This document shows positions 1-8,968 of a DNA stretch of 64,000 nucleotides, piece after piece. Within the stretch, counting starts at the first letter, position 1, and each line of letters starts with the position of its first letter. The notes beneath the pieces were generated by a model. It did not search any database. It had not been told where the DNA came from and saw only the letters and a list, made by a program, of their open reading frames with translations. Source of the DNA: Paranoxybacillus vitaminiphilus (GTDB taxonomy: Bacteria > Bacillota > Bacilli > Bacillales > Anoxybacillaceae). The translations under genes and the position numbers were made by a program. The stretch covers positions 58,967 to 122,966 of the forward strand of contig NZ_QLMH01000009.1 in assembly GCF_003259935.1 (NCBI RefSeq), given 5' to 3'.

Positions 1-1
1 A

Positions 2-220
2 GCTGGTTTAGATGTCTTTTATAAAGAACCAATTGATGCAACCCATCCGCTATTAACATTGAAAAATGTGGTCGCCTTGCCGCATATCGGAAGCGCAAGC
101 ATGGAGACCCGTTTTGCGATGATGGAATTATGCTGCCGAAACATTACGTCAGTGCTAAATGGTGAAAAGCCGGAAACATTGGTAAACAAAGAATGGCTAT
201 GCGAAACGAAGCGTTGTTAA
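2..220 (+). CDS. D-isomer specific 2-hydroxyacid dehydrogenase, C-terminal part
   Basis: Only the last 72 codons are in the window; the gene begins upstream. The reading begins AGLDVFYKEP and contains LPHIGSAS. AGLDVF..EP and the PHIGSA block are the late signature of the NAD-dependent 2-hydroxyacid dehydrogenase family (glyoxylate/hydroxypyruvate reductase, phosphoglycerate dehydrogenase), where this His is the catalytic acid/base. The short tail after it, with no ACT domain, favours a glyoxylate/2-ketogluconate reductase-type enzyme over a long SerA. Family assignment is firm; the substrate cannot be told from this fragment. A degenerate copy of the window's palindromic repeat follows its stop codon. 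Confidence 0.85.
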   Translation, partial: AGLDVFYKEPIDATHPLLTLKNVVALPHIGSASMETRFAMMELCCRNITSVLNGEKPETLVNKEWLCETKRC

Positions 221-221
221 C

Positions 222-303
222 GGCTCGACTTGACTCGGTATATTATCTGTTGTTAGGTTTTATCATGATTGCAGGGTCTGACACTTTCTTTTTGGTCAGA
301 CCT
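222..303 (+). repeat. Degenerate copy of the GGCTGACC palindromic repeat
   Basis: The right arm GCAGGGTCTGACACTTTC followed by GGTCAGACC and a T-rich run matches the right half of the dispersed family. The left arm directly after the stop codon (CGGCTCGAC) is degenerate. It probably serves as the terminator of the upstream gene. Confidence 0.55.
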
Positions 304-390
304 TTTTATTTTAATAAAAAAATTTTTTATTTTAATAATTCAGAATTAACTTGATGTTAAGCGTTTTCAGGATATAAGATAGTAAAAATA

Positions 391-423
391 ATGATTGTAA
401 AGAAAACAATCATCCATTATAAT
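391..423 (+). promoter_or_regulatory. hom operon promoter with palindromic operator
   Basis: TTGTAA (395-400), 17 bases, then TATAAT (418-423) form a sigma-A promoter. A perfect dyad, ATGATTGT and ACAATCAT separated by 7 bases (391-413), covers the -35 box, as expected for a repressor operator. B. subtilis hom-thrCB has a dedicated regulator (ThrR); whether this dyad is its site is inference. Confidence 0.6.
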
Positions 424-477
424 GTCTACTATAAAAATACAATTGTTTATACAGAAAACACACAAAGGGTGAGGAAA

Positions 478-1779
478 GTGGAAAAACCGATTTCAGTTGG
501 TCTGTTAGGATTAGGAACGGTCGGCAGCGGAGTTGTAAAAATTATCGAGAATCATCAAGACAAATTAAGACATCAAGTCGGCTGTCCCGTGAAAATAAAA
601 AAAGTTCTTGTAAGAGATTTATATAAGGAACGCAGTGTGAAAATCGATACTCATTTATTGACGACAGATGTGAATGAAGTGATTCATGATCCGGAAATCG
701 ATGTTGTTATTGAAGTGATGGGGGGCGTTGAAGAAACAAGACGCTATCTTTTAAATGCGTTAAGAAATGGCAAGCATGTTGTTACAGCCAATAAAGATTT
801 AATGGCATTATATGGTTCAGAGCTTTTAGCGGTTGCCTCGGAGAATCACTGTGATTTATTTTATGAGGCAAGCGTAGCGGGCGGTATTCCGATTTTGCGA
901 AGCCTTGTCGATGGGTTAGCTTCAGACCGGATTACGAAAATGATGGGAATTGTCAATGGAACGACGAATTTTATTTTAACGAAAATGAGCAAATACGGAG
1001 CGCCTTATGAAGAAGTATTGGCTGAAGCGCAGGCGCTCGGTTATGCGGAAGCGGATCCGACATCTGACGTAGAAGGATTAGATGCAGCGAGAAAAATGGC
1101 GATTTTAGCGCGATTAGGGTTTTCAATGAACATCGATTTAGATGATGTACAAGTAAAAGGGATTACGGGAATTACCGAGGAAGATCTCAATTATAGCAAA
1201 CGTCTTGGTTATACAATGAAACTGATTGGTATTGCTCATCGCGATGGGGATAAAGTCGAAGTAAGCGTCCAGCCGACGTTACTGCCTGATTCGCATCCGC
1301 TTGCATCGGTCAATGATGAATATAATGCGGTTTATGTCTACGGAGAAGCGGTCGGCGAAACGATGTTTTACGGGCCGGGAGCAGGAAGCCTTCCGACAGC
1401 GACAGCGGTTGTGTCCGATTTAGTAGCGGTGATGAAAAACATGAGATTAGGGGTTAACGGCAGAAGCGCTGTTACTCCTCAGTATCCTAAACGATTGAAG
1501 TCGCCTTGTGAAATTTTTTCTAAATATTTCTTGCGTATCCATGTAAAAGATCAAGTCGGAGCGTTTGCGAAAATTACAGCGATTTTTGCAGAGCACGGAG
1601 TCAGCTTTGAGAAGATTTTGCAGCTTCCTTTAAAAAACAGCGAGCTTGCTGAGATTGTTGTTGTTACACACAAGGCATCACTTCAAGATTATGAGGAAAT
1701 TTTTCAAAAATTGCGCGATTTAGAAGTTGTTCATGAAGTGAAAAGTTCATATCGCGTTGAAGGAGACGGGCAGTTATGA
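478..1779 (+). CDS. hom: Homoserine dehydrogenase
   Basis: NAD(P)-dependent homoserine dehydrogenase, converting aspartate semialdehyde to homoserine for threonine and methionine. The N-terminal Rossmann motif GLGTVG lies at residues 11-16, the catalytic-domain segment [14 protein letters not shown] follows near 130, and a C-terminal ACT domain (about 350-425, beginning [14 protein letters not shown]) is the usual seat of threonine feedback. I choose the GTG at 478: it has a ribosome-binding site (AAGGGTGAGG) 5 bases upstream and gives 433 residues, the usual Bacillus length. The longer frame from 391 would run through the promoter and its palindrome. It is first gene of hom-thrC-thrB; its stop overlaps the thrC start. 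Confidence 0.96.
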   Translation: MEKPISVGLLGLGTVGSGVVKIIENHQDKLRHQVGCPVKIKKVLVRDLYKERSVKIDTHLLTTDVNEVIHDPEIDVVIEVMGGVEETRRYLLNALRNGKHVVTANKDLMALYGSELLAVASENHCDLFYEASVAGGIPILRSLVDGLASDRITKMMGIVNGTTNFILTKMSKYGAPYEEVLAEAQALGYAEADPTSDVEGLDAARKMAILARLGFSMNIDLDDVQVKGITGITEEDLNYSKRLGYTMKLIGIAHRDGDKVEVSVQPTLLPDSHPLASVNDEYNAVYVYGEAVGETMFYGPGAGSLPTATAVVSDLVAVMKNMRLGVNGRSAVTPQYPKRLKSPCEIFSKYFLRIHVKDQVGAFAKITAIFAEHGVSFEKILQLPLKNSELAEIVVVTHKASLQDYEEIFQKLRDLEVVHEVKSSYRVEGDGQL

Positions 1780-2837
1780 TGTGGAGAGGGCTTTTGTATC
1801 ATTATCGTGACTATTTGCCGGTTACGGAAAAAACACCGATGATTTCGTTAAATGAAGGCAATACCCCTCTGATTCGCTTAGAAAATTTGTCGGAAAAATT
1901 GGGAATTGATTTATATGTAAAAGTAGAGGGAGCGAATCCGACAGGCTCTTTTAAAGATCGAGGCATGGTGATGGCGGTCGCTAAAGCGAAAGAGGAAGGA
2001 AGCAGCACCATTATTTGCGCGTCGACAGGCAATACGTCAGCGGCCGCTGCTGCGTATGCAGCGCGTGCCGGCTTGCGCTGTATGGTTGTCATTCCTGACG
2101 GGAAAATTGCGATGGGCAAGCTGGCTCAGGCAGTGATGTACGGAGCGCAGATTTTTGCGATTCAAGGGAATTTTGATGAAGCATTAAAAATGGTGCGCCG
2201 CCTAAGTGAAGTTGCCCCGATTACATTAGTCAACTCAGTGAATCCGTATCGAATCGAAGGACAAAAAACCGCCGCTTTTGAAATTTGCGACCAGCTTGGC
2301 AAAGCACCGGATATTCTTGCAATTCCGGTCGGCAACGCCGGAAATATTACGGCTTATTGGAAAGGTTTTAAAGAATATAATGAAAAACATCAGACAGGAC
2401 TGCCGCAAATGCGCGGCTTCGAAGCGGAAGGGGCTGCGGCGATTGTCCGCAATCAAGTGATTGAGAATCCAGAAACGATTGCTACAGCGATTCGCATCGG
2501 AAATCCGGCAAGCTGGGATAAGGCCGTACAGGCAGCAAATGAGTCAAACGGAAAAATTGATGAGGTGTCAGATGAAGAAATATTAGAGGCATATAAGCTT
2601 CTTGCGAGAGAAGAAGGGGTATTTGCCGAGCCGGCTTCATGCGCCTCCATTGCCGGTGTATTAAAACAATTAAAATCAGGTGAAATTGTAAAAGGAAGTA
2701 CGGTTGTTGCTGTATTAACAGGAAACGGTTTGAAAGACCCGAATGTAGCGATGGATGCAGCTGCGATAAAACCGCTTGTTCTTCCGAATGATGAACAAAT
2801 TCTCTTTCAGCATATTCAAGGAGTTGTTCATCAATGA
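1776..2837 (+). CDS. thrC: Threonine synthase
   Basis: PLP-dependent threonine synthase, making threonine from O-phosphohomoserine. The PLP lysine is K60 in [10 protein letters not shown], the fold-type II signature; a glycine-rich phosphate-binding turn (IPVGNAGN) follows near residue 187. At 353 residues it matches the short Bacillus ThrC. The start ATG overlaps the hom stop (ATGA), so translation is coupled; a second in-frame ATG directly follows. The stop overlaps the thrB frame in the same way, so the three genes form a tight operon. Confidence 0.96.
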   Translation: MMWRGLLYHYRDYLPVTEKTPMISLNEGNTPLIRLENLSEKLGIDLYVKVEGANPTGSFKDRGMVMAVAKAKEEGSSTIICASTGNTSAAAAAYAARAGLRCMVVIPDGKIAMGKLAQAVMYGAQIFAIQGNFDEALKMVRRLSEVAPITLVNSVNPYRIEGQKTAAFEICDQLGKAPDILAIPVGNAGNITAYWKGFKEYNEKHQTGLPQMRGFEAEGAAAIVRNQVIENPETIATAIRIGNPASWDKAVQAANESNGKIDEVSDEEILEAYKLLAREEGVFAEPASCASIAGVLKQLKSGEIVKGSTVVAVLTGNGLKDPNVAMDAAAIKPLVLPNDEQILFQHIQGVVHQ

Positions 2838-2848
2838 AGGAAGGTGAA

Positions 2849-3748
2849 ATGTTAAAAATTGTTGTTCCTGCCAGTACAGCCAACCTTGGTCCTGGTTTTG
2901 ATTCAATTGGCTTGGCCGTGTCCCGCTATTTAACGTTGGAAGTTACATTAAGCGATCAGTGGATATTTGTGCCCTGCACTTCAGAAGTAGAAAGTATTCC
3001 AACGGGTGAAGACAATCTCGTTTTTCAAGTGGCGGATCATTTAGCTAAAAAATATGGAAAAACACTTCCATGCTGCTTAGTGAATGTGTATAGTGATATT
3101 CCGTTTACACGCGGATTGGGAAGCAGTGCCGCTGCCATCATTGCCGGCATTGAATTGGCAAATGAACTGGCTGATCTTTCGCTTACAATGGAGGAAAAGA
3201 TGCGGTTTGCCAGCTGTTTTGAAGGGCATCCCGATAATGTAGGAGCTTCCTTATACGGTGGGCTCGTCATTGGAAGTCATAGGAAAGATGAGACAAATAT
3301 TGTGCATGTTAATAATCTTGATTTTGATCTCGTTGCCGTGATCCCGAGTTATGAATTAAAAACAGCAGAGGCAAGAAGTGTTCTTCCTGATTCTTTTTCC
3401 CGACATGAAGCTGTTGAAGCAAGCTCAGTCAGCAATGTATTGGTGGCTGCATTGCTGACAGGAAACTGGAATTTAGCGGGGAGAATGATGGATTGTGATG
3501 TATTCCATCAACCATATCGCAAAGCGATTATTCCGGAATTGCAAACCGTACAAGACGTTGCTAAAAAGTATGGGGCATTCGGTGTCGCCTTGAGCGGTGC
3601 AGGGCCAACGGTGCTTTGTTTTGCTGAATCAGGAAAAGGAAAAGAACTGCACAAACATCTTTCTCATCATTTTCAAGATTGTTCGGTTGAATTATTATCA
3701 GTGGAGCCAAACGGCAGCAGAGTGTATAAAATGCCGTTAGTAAAATAG
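2849..3748 (+). CDS. thrB: Homoserine kinase
   Basis: GHMP-family homoserine kinase, phosphorylating homoserine to the ThrC substrate. The N terminus VPASTANLGPGFDS and the ATP-binding loop GLGSSAAA (about residues 88-95) are GHMP motifs; a C-terminal GAFGVALSGAGPT is the third motif. The frame opens at 2834 overlapping the thrC stop, but the ATG at 2849 has a better-placed ribosome-binding site (GGAAGGTGA) and gives 299 residues; the earlier ATG would add five residues. Last gene of the operon, followed by a strong hairpin terminator. Confidence 0.95.
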   Translation: MLKIVVPASTANLGPGFDSIGLAVSRYLTLEVTLSDQWIFVPCTSEVESIPTGEDNLVFQVADHLAKKYGKTLPCCLVNVYSDIPFTRGLGSSAAAIIAGIELANELADLSLTMEEKMRFASCFEGHPDNVGASLYGGLVIGSHRKDETNIVHVNNLDFDLVAVIPSYELKTAEARSVLPDSFSRHEAVEASSVSNVLVAALLTGNWNLAGRMMDCDVFHQPYRKAIIPELQTVQDVAKKYGAFGVALSGAGPTVLCFAESGKGKELHKHLSHHFQDCSVELLSVEPNGSRVYKMPLVK

Positions 3749-3779
3749 GAGCAGCTCATGAAGGGCCTGCTCCTATTTT
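3742..3779. terminator. Bidirectional terminator between thrB and yutI
   Basis: Stem TAGGAGCAG / CTGCTCCTA with a 12-base loop, A-run before and T-run after, between two convergent genes. Confidence 0.85.
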
Positions 3780-3786
3780 ACTGTTG

Positions 3787-4023
3787 TTAAAACACTTGTT
3801 CCACTTCGACGATGCCAGGTACTTCTTCTAAAAGTGCGCGTTCGATACCTGCTTTTAATGTAATTGTTGAACTTGGGCAGCTGCCGCATGCACCAAGCAA
3901 GCGCAATTTTACTACGCCGTCTTCTACATCGACTAATTCGCAGTCACCGCCATCGCGGAGCAAAAATGGACGAAGTTTATCTAAAACTTCTTGTACTTGT
4001 TGTTTAATATCTTGATCAGACAT
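3787..4023 (-). CDS. yutI: NifU C-terminal-domain Fe-S scaffold/carrier
   Basis: 78-residue protein made only of the NifU C-terminal (Nfu) domain, with the CxxC pair at C46 and C49 in GACGSCPSS that binds a [4Fe-4S] cluster across a dimer. Nfu proteins carry clusters to client enzymes. It has the same position as B. subtilis yutI, next to thrB, and lies among other Fe-S or thiol proteins (yuzD, yutM). A ribosome-binding site (AAAGGAGT) precedes the ATG. Assignment is firm. Confidence 0.93.
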   Translation of the reverse strand: MSDQDIKQQVQEVLDKLRPFLLRDGGDCELVDVEDGVVKLRLLGACGSCPSSTITLKAGIERALLEEVPGIVEVEQVF

Positions 4024-4133
4024 TCTTATCGACTCCTTTCTGTAACTTTATTATAATCAGGATAAAGAAAAAAATCTATTGACATGGTTTATATGATGTA
4101 ATTTTTTAGCGCTGAGAGGAATGGTGACAAAAC

Positions 4134-4460
4134 ATGGTATTAAAACCTGTGGAAATATGTGTATATGGCGCAGAAGTAGTATGCCCTTCCTGCGTCCATT
4201 TACCCTCTTCGAAAGAGACATACGAATGGTTAGAAGCGGCAATTAAGCGTAAATATCCGAACCAGCCGTTTTCTATTTCCTATATTGACATTTTTAATCC
4301 CCCGGATGATGAAGAAAAGAAAGCGTTTGCAGAAAGGGTGATTGAGGAAGATTTATTTTACCCTGTCGTATTAGTAGCAGGGACTATTGTCGGAGAAGGA
4401 AACCCGAAGTTAAAAGATGTGTATGCGGAAATGGAGAAATACGGTTATAAAGCTCAGTGA
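4134..4460 (+). CDS. yuzD: YuzD-like protein (DUF1462), thioredoxin-fold
   Basis: 108-residue cytosolic protein of the YuzD/DUF1462 family. It has cysteines at C9, C17 and C20 (VCPSC) and a thioredoxin-like order of strands and helices (VEICVYGAE...FSISYIDIF...PVVLVAGTIVGEG). The family's function is unproven. Conserved placement beside yutI and the CxxC pair suggest a thiol or Fe-S handling role; that is inference. A hairpin terminator follows. Confidence 0.85.
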   Translation: MVLKPVEICVYGAEVVCPSCVHLPSSKETYEWLEAAIKRKYPNQPFSISYIDIFNPPDDEEKKAFAERVIEEDLFYPVVLVAGTIVGEGNPKLKDVYAEMEKYGYKAQ

Positions 4461-4466
4461 CGAAAA

Positions 4467-4500
4467 AAGAGAGGCTGATATGAGACAGCCTCTCTTTTTG
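4467..4500 (+). terminator. Terminator after yuzD
   Basis: Stem AGAGAGGCTG / CAGCCTCTCT with an 8-base loop followed by TTTTT. Confidence 0.88.
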
Positions 4501-4600
4501 TGAAAGAAGACGAAGTAAGCGATAAACCGGATGTATTTTTATAGTAGTGAGAAAAAGATAAAAACCCGCCTATTTCCCGCCTGATTTTTGACGGATATTT

Positions 4601-4663
4601 TTTAACATGATGTTCACCGAGAAGTTTCCCACCTCTAAGCGGAGTGTAGGTGGGAGAGGTTCA
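4601..4663. mobile_element. Solo IS200/IS605-type right end (copy 1 of 3)
   Basis: The block runs TTTAACATG, GTTCACCGAGAAG, hairpin CCCACCT / AGGTGGG around CTAAGCGGAGTGT, then GAGAGGTTCAT. The same block recurs at 44195-44256 and 51546-51608. In thermophilic Bacillaceae such hairpins close IS200/IS605-type elements and form the 3' part of the TnpB guide RNA. No tnpA or tnpB is nearby, so this is a solo end (palindrome-associated element). The flanking 4500-4600 and 4664-4714 hold nothing else I recognise. Confidence 0.6.
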
Positions 4664-4714
4664 TATAAATATTGATATATCAACGGTTTTATAGGTGTTT
4701 TGCTTCGTTTAAAA

Positions 4715-5785
4715 TTAATAACCGTTATGGTATTTGTACATCCAAAGCACACCTGATTTAAGAAGGCGCGGTACTCTTCCGGTTATAGGACGATCAGCGA
4801 CAAGCCCGAAGCCGTGTTTTTTGCCAAGAGAGCCGAGTATCCCTTTTAATTTAATTGGCGGAAACTCACTAGGCGGTTCTTCGCCTCTCCAACGCTTCTG
4901 CAATACTTGAACGATTTGTTCCGCTTGCCCCTCGGCGAGCTGGGCGCTTGGAGCATGCGGTAAGCTTGCACAGTCGCCAACAACATATACGTTTTCATAG
5001 CCTGGGATATTATGCTGGTTTGTTAACACAACACGACCTTGGCCATCTTTTTCGACATTAAGTTCGCGCACGACTTTATTTGGCTGAATTCCTGCTGTCC
5101 AAACAATGGCGTCACAATGAATCGGTTCGTCATGGTTATACAGCTTATTTTCTTCCACTTTTGTAATGTTCGATTGACGAACAATTTCAACACCGTGAGA
5201 ATGAAACCAGTTTTCTACATAGTTGCTGAGCCGCTCTGGAAACATGGATAAAATTCGTTGTCCGCGGTCGAATAGTTTAATGTGTAAATCCGGCCGGCTT
5301 TCGACTAATTCGCTTGCAAGTTCTACACCACTTAAACCCGCACCGACAATACCGACAATCGATCCAGGCGGTAAATTATTTAGCTTTTGATAAGTAGCTC
5401 GAGATTTATCAATGGACTGGATGCTGTGTGTGAACTCTTCTGCACCTGGAACATTATGATACTTATCTTCACAGCCTAAACCGATAACCAAATCATCATA
5501 AGAAACTGTCGATTCGTCGCTTAAAAGAACAGTTTGGTTTTCTAGATCAATTTTTACCACTTCACCGAAACGATAGGTCAATTGAGGATGTTCAGGAAAT
5601 GGAACGCGAATGTGATGGTCGCTAATTGTTCCAGCTGCAAGTGCATAATATTCCGTTTTTAAACAATGATAAGGCACACGGTCAACAAGCGTGATGTGAA
5701 CGTTCTCAGGTACGTTGTTTGGCAGAAGACGGTGCAAAATTCTCATGTTTCCGTATCCTCCACCGAGCAGAACGAGGTTTCTCAT
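4715..5785 (-). CDS. yutJ: NADH dehydrogenase-like FAD oxidoreductase
   Basis: 356-residue pyridine nucleotide-disulfide-type flavoprotein, YutJ-like. The N-terminal dinucleotide motif is GGGYGN, degenerate against the usual GxGxxG; the NAD-binding motif GIVGAGLSGVELASEL is near residue 145, and the FAD-ribityl motif VYVVGDCAS is near 270. The family is related to type II NADH dehydrogenases but lacks a clear C-terminal membrane anchor. It sits in the conserved yutI-yuzD-yutJ-yuzB order. A ribosome-binding site (AAAGGGG) lies upstream of the ATG. Electron acceptor unknown. Confidence 0.88.
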   Translation of the reverse strand: MRNLVLLGGGYGNMRILHRLLPNNVPENVHITLVDRVPYHCLKTEYYALAAGTISDHHIRVPFPEHPQLTYRFGEVVKIDLENQTVLLSDESTVSYDDLVIGLGCEDKYHNVPGAEEFTHSIQSIDKSRATYQKLNNLPPGSIVGIVGAGLSGVELASELVESRPDLHIKLFDRGQRILSMFPERLSNYVENWFHSHGVEIVRQSNITKVEENKLYNHDEPIHCDAIVWTAGIQPNKVVRELNVEKDGQGRVVLTNQHNIPGYENVYVVGDCASLPHAPSAQLAEGQAEQIVQVLQKRWRGEEPPSEFPPIKLKGILGSLGKKHGFGLVADRPITGRVPRLLKSGVLWMYKYHNGY

Positions 5786-5858
5786 GGCAGAATTTCCCCT
5801 TTTTTCTTCTTTTCATCAAGCAGTATATCCAAAAAAACGTGTACAAAATGACACTAAA

Positions 5859-5887
5859 AGTATAGCTAAATTGTGACAAAATAACAA
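5859..5887 (-). promoter_or_regulatory. Candidate sigma-A promoter of yutJ
   Basis: On the minus strand TTGTTA, 17 bases, TATACT, about 75 bases upstream of the yutJ start. Confidence 0.5.
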
Positions 5888-6002
5888 CAATTTTTCGAAA
5901 AATGATAACATCATTCTCTAATTATGTTGAAAAAATAATAAAAATTGACGTTTCAAATAAAAATGGATACGATGATAAACAGTAGTGAGGTGAGTAAATA
6001 AA

Positions 6003-6242
6003 ATGATTAAGCCGATGATCGAATTTTGTATTAGCAATTTGGCCAATGGGGCCCAAAAGGCTTTGGAAATATTAGAAAAAGACCCGAATTTAGATATCCT
6101 TGAATATGGCTGTTTAGGGTATTGCGGAAAATGTGCGCAGACATTATATGCGATGGTGAATGGGGAAATTGTCACTGGGGAAACTCCTGAAGATTTAGTG
6201 AAAAATATTTATAAATATTTAGATGAAAATCCGATGTTTTAG
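6003..6242 (+). CDS. yuzB: YuzB-like protein (DUF1450)
   Basis: 79-residue protein of the DUF1450 (YuzB) family. It has cysteines in CISN near the N terminus and CLGYCGKC mid-protein, and a C-terminal helix ([14 protein letters not shown]). The cysteine set resembles a small thioredoxin-like ferredoxin fold, but function is unknown. Order beside yutJ is conserved with B. subtilis. The start ATG has a GAGGTGAG site upstream. A repeat element begins about 10 bases after its stop. Confidence 0.85.
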   Translation: MIKPMIEFCISNLANGAQKALEILEKDPNLDILEYGCLGYCGKCAQTLYAMVNGEIVTGETPEDLVKNIYKYLDENPMF

Positions 6243-6251
6243 CTAAAAAAC

Positions 6252-6366
6252 GAGGCTGACCCTAAAAAAGTGTCGAACCTCGCAAAAAAGTATATAGTGC
6301 ATAACACTTGATAAGAGCACGATATATGATGGATTGGGAGTGAGTTCAGCACTTATGGGTCAGCTC
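6252..6366 (-). repeat. GGCTGACC palindromic repeat; supplies stop codon of the DUF2225 gene
   Basis: Outer arms GAGGCTGACCC and GGGTCAGCTC, inner AAAAGTGTCGAACCTCGC and GTGAGTTCAGCACTTAT. Its right end overlaps the last codons and TGA of the convergent minus-strand gene. Confidence 0.85.
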
Positions 6367-7061
6367 TTGTTTTGTACAAGCTTCTGTTGTTCGCGAATTT
6401 CCTGCCAACGTTCATATGCCATTTCAACAATTCGTTTTTCAATTGTTTCTTTCTTTTTAGCAATTACTTTAGAAAAGTATAAAATAGCTTCTTTGTTATT
6501 GCCAAGTCTCCTGTTCAGTTCACCAATTAAGTAAAGAAGACGAACTTCTGACATATGCGTATAGATAAAGTCCTCTTCGCTGTAGGAAGTGATATATTCC
6601 TGTAATGCCAGTCTCATAAAGCGCTGTTCTTGGTCTGTGATTTTATATGTGCGGTATAACCAAGCCAGGCGCATATATAATCCTGCAATTGTAATATGTT
6701 TTTCGTGTTTTAGTGTAGCAGAATAAATGCCGAGCTTATAAGTGTTAACGGCTTCTTGAAATGTTCGCTTACCGCCGTAATCGAAGCCGGACCACTGTTC
6801 GCATATTTTCTTTTGAATCGTTTCAAGAGTCGAAGGTGGAAAATACGTAGAAAATTCTTCTGTTACTGCAAATCCGCAATGAGGGCAGACGCTAACATAA
6901 TAAAACAAAGGGTTCAGATCTTCAGGATCGTAATAAGAACAAAAGTCGGTATCATGACGAATGGCCCGGACAAAGCGAGAGCGAATTTTTTTCGTTGTAT
7001 AAACGTTTTTACATACTAAACATGTCATCTTTCGGTCATAGAGCGGTTCTAAATGTTCCAT
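6360..7061 (-). CDS. DUF2225 protein: zinc ribbon plus helical repeats
   Basis: 233-residue protein of the DUF2225 family. The N-terminal half has two CxxC pairs (CLVC near 14 and CPHC near 60), consistent with a zinc ribbon. The C-terminal part is helical and TPR-like (GLYMRLAWLYRTY...VRLLYLIGELNRRLGNNKEAILYFSKVI). Function is unknown. The TGA stop lies within the end of the adjoining palindromic repeat, so the last two residues (K-S) and the stop are repeat-encoded. The native C terminus may have been slightly different. Confidence 0.85.
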   Translation of the reverse strand: MEHLEPLYDRKMTCLVCKNVYTTKKIRSRFVRAIRHDTDFCSYYDPEDLNPLFYYVSVCPHCGFAVTEEFSTYFPPSTLETIQKKICEQWSGFDYGGKRTFQEAVNTYKLGIYSATLKHEKHITIAGLYMRLAWLYRTYKITDQEQRFMRLALQEYITSYSEEDFIYTHMSEVRLLYLIGELNRRLGNNKEAILYFSKVIAKKKETIEKRIVEMAYERWQEIREQQKLVQNKS

Positions 7062-7192
7062 TATAAATCCTTCCTCTCGCCAACTAAGAATAAAATCCTA
7101 TATTATATACCATAATTATAACGCTAAATACGTGATTATAGCACTATATTATATAGATTTTTTAGTATAATTCGATCTATTTTCCTGAAAAA

Positions 7193-7290
7193 GGATTGAC
7201 CAAAAGCAAAGTGTCAGACCCCACAACCACAATAATGCACATAATAGTATGATGGATTTCGTGTGAGATCAGACACTTATGGGTCAGTTC
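7193..7290 (-). repeat. GGCTGACC palindromic repeat in a divergent promoter region
   Basis: Left arm TTGACCAAAAGCAAAGTGT and CAGACCCCACAAC, right arm GTGAGATCAGACACTTATG, GGTCAG. It lies between the DUF2225 gene and dapF, which diverge: one of the few copies not behind a stop codon. Confidence 0.85.
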
Positions 7291-7378
7291 TTTTTAGATT
7301 GGGGGATATTTTCATTGTTTCCTAATCTTCTACATTTTATACTAAACTTAAAAAATTTATATAATCTAGGAGGAAAAA

Positions 7379-8233
7379 ATGCGACGCTTTTCATTCACAA
7401 AAATGCACGGATTAGGCAACAGCTATATATATGTCAATTTATTTGAGGAGAATATCCCGGAGGAACTGTTGTCAGAGTTAGCGGTTCAAGTTTCTAACGT
7501 CAACACTGGAATTGGCGCTGACGGAATGATTTTGATTTGTCCATCAGAAGTAGCACCTGTGAAAATGCGTATTTTCAACAGTGATGGCTCAGAAGGGAAA
7601 AACTGCGGCAACGGATTGCGCTGTGTGGCGAAGTATGCATATGAGCATCAATTAGTGAAAGAAACATCGTTTTTGATTGAAACATTATCAGGTCTTGTAA
7701 AAGCAGAAGTTTTTGTCGAAAACGATGTAGTGACAAAAGTGACCGTTGATATGGGACGTCCGCGTTTAAAGCGAAGCGAAATTCCGATGGTTGGGGAAGA
7801 AGCTGAGCAGGTTGTCGCGGAACCAGTGCAATTTTGCGGAGAATGGTATGAAATGACAGGTGTTTCGATGGGAAATCCGCACGCTGTATTTTATGTAGAT
7901 GATATTGAACAAGCTCCGGTGACGACGCTTGGACCAATTGTCGAAAAAGATGCTCGCTTTCCGGAAGGGATTAATGTCGAATTTGTCGAGGTCGTTAATG
8001 ATCATGAGCTTCATTTTCGTGTTTGGGAGCGCGGCTCTGGCGTTACGCAGGCGTGTGGAACGGGAGCCTGTGCGGCAGTGGTCGCATCCGTGCTAAACGG
8101 AAAGACAGCGAGAAATAAAGAGACGGTTGTTCATCTGGCCGGCGGTGACTTATATATTACATGGACAGATAAAGGAAACGTGTTAATGACCGGGCCGGCC
8201 GAAACGATTTGTACAGGTGTCTATTATTATTGA
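7379..8233 (+). CDS. dapF: Diaminopimelate epimerase
   Basis: Interconverts LL- and meso-diaminopimelate for lysine and peptidoglycan. The two catalytic cysteines are visible: C76 in [12 protein letters not shown] and C226 in TQACGTGAC. Length of 284 residues is normal for Bacillus DapF. AGGAGG lies upstream of the ATG. Neighbour order (dapF then the IscA-like gene) is conserved with B. subtilis yutL-yutM. Confidence 0.97.
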   Translation: MRRFSFTKMHGLGNSYIYVNLFEENIPEELLSELAVQVSNVNTGIGADGMILICPSEVAPVKMRIFNSDGSEGKNCGNGLRCVAKYAYEHQLVKETSFLIETLSGLVKAEVFVENDVVTKVTVDMGRPRLKRSEIPMVGEEAEQVVAEPVQFCGEWYEMTGVSMGNPHAVFYVDDIEQAPVTTLGPIVEKDARFPEGINVEFVEVVNDHELHFRVWERGSGVTQACGTGACAAVVASVLNGKTARNKETVVHLAGGDLYITWTDKGNVLMTGPAETICTGVYYY

Positions 8234-8297
8234 TAGCATCTTATTTGAGCAGTTAATGACAAAACATATATACTAAAAGGTAAGGAGGGAACAGAGA

Positions 8298-8660
8298 ATG
8301 AATGATATTATTACTCTTACGGAAGCAGCTGCTTTCCAAATTAAAGATATGATGAAAGAAAATGAGGAAGAAGGTGCATATCTCCGCATCGGTGTAAAAG
8401 GCGGCGGCTGCAGCGGTTTATCATATGGAATGGGATTTGACCACGAGCGCCATGAAGATGATCATGAGTTTGAGCAATATGGCATTAAAATTTTAATTGA
8501 TAAAGAAAGTGCACCGATTTTAAAGGGGACGGTTATTGATTATAAGCAATCATTAATGGGTGGAGGATTTACGATCAATAACCCGAACGCCATTGCTACG
8601 TGTGGCTGCGGCTCCTCCTTTAGAACAGCGACGAATGCGGGCACGCCGGAGGAGTGTTAA
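8298..8660 (+). CDS. yutM: HesB/IscA-type Fe-S cluster carrier
   Basis: 120-residue A-type carrier, member of the HesB/IscA/ErpA family. The three ligand cysteines are C38 (GGGCSGLSYG) and C102, C104 (CGCGSSF). A-type carriers deliver Fe-S clusters to apoproteins. The start follows AAGGAGGG. It is close to yutI, and both carry clusters, which fits a common Fe-S delivery neighbourhood. Confidence 0.94.
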   Translation: MNDIITLTEAAAFQIKDMMKENEEEGAYLRIGVKGGGCSGLSYGMGFDHERHEDDHEFEQYGIKILIDKESAPILKGTVIDYKQSLMGGGFTINNPNAIATCGCGSSFRTATNAGTPEEC

Positions 8661-8741
8661 GCGGTTAAACGCGATATATCAACATTTTTAGAGGCGGGAA
8701 TTATTCTGTTCAATCGATTGTCTCGCTGCGGGTGAGAATCC

Positions 8742-8843
8742 GAGGCTGTCCCAAAAGCCCCAGGGTCAGGCCCCACAACACAATGGACATAATGTTGGAT
8801 ATATATTGTGAAATGAGTGTGAGATCAGCCATGAGACAGCCTC
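8742..8843 (-). repeat. GGCTGACC palindromic repeat (GGCTGTCC variant)
   Basis: Outer arms GAGGCTGTCCC and GAGACAGCCTC, inner CAGGGTCAGGCCCCACAAC and GTGTGAGATCAGCC; 80 bases after the yutM stop. Confidence 0.85.
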
Positions 8844-8932
8844 ATATTAACACCCTAAAATTAGCAAAATAGGATTGTGAATAACGATCTTCTTACCGAT
8901 GGTCTTAAAAGAAGCGAGATAAATAAGAAAAA

Positions 8933-8967
8933 AAGAGGGGACGCCCGAGATTTGGGCTCCCCTTTTT
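8933..8967. terminator. Terminator at the end of the CAP-domain gene
   Basis: Stem GAGGGGACGCCC / GGGCTCCCC flanked by A-run and T-run; directly beyond the distal stop of the minus-strand CAP gene. Confidence 0.8.
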
Positions 8968-8968
8968 A

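Noticed and set aside
334..348. CodY box upstream of hom (TTCAGAA core)
   Set aside because: Only the TTCAGAA core fits; about half of the 15-base consensus positions mismatch in an AT-rich stretch.
2482..2883. 133-codon minus-strand frame within thrC
   Set aside because: Shadow frame opposite an unambiguous enzyme; no start site or family motif.
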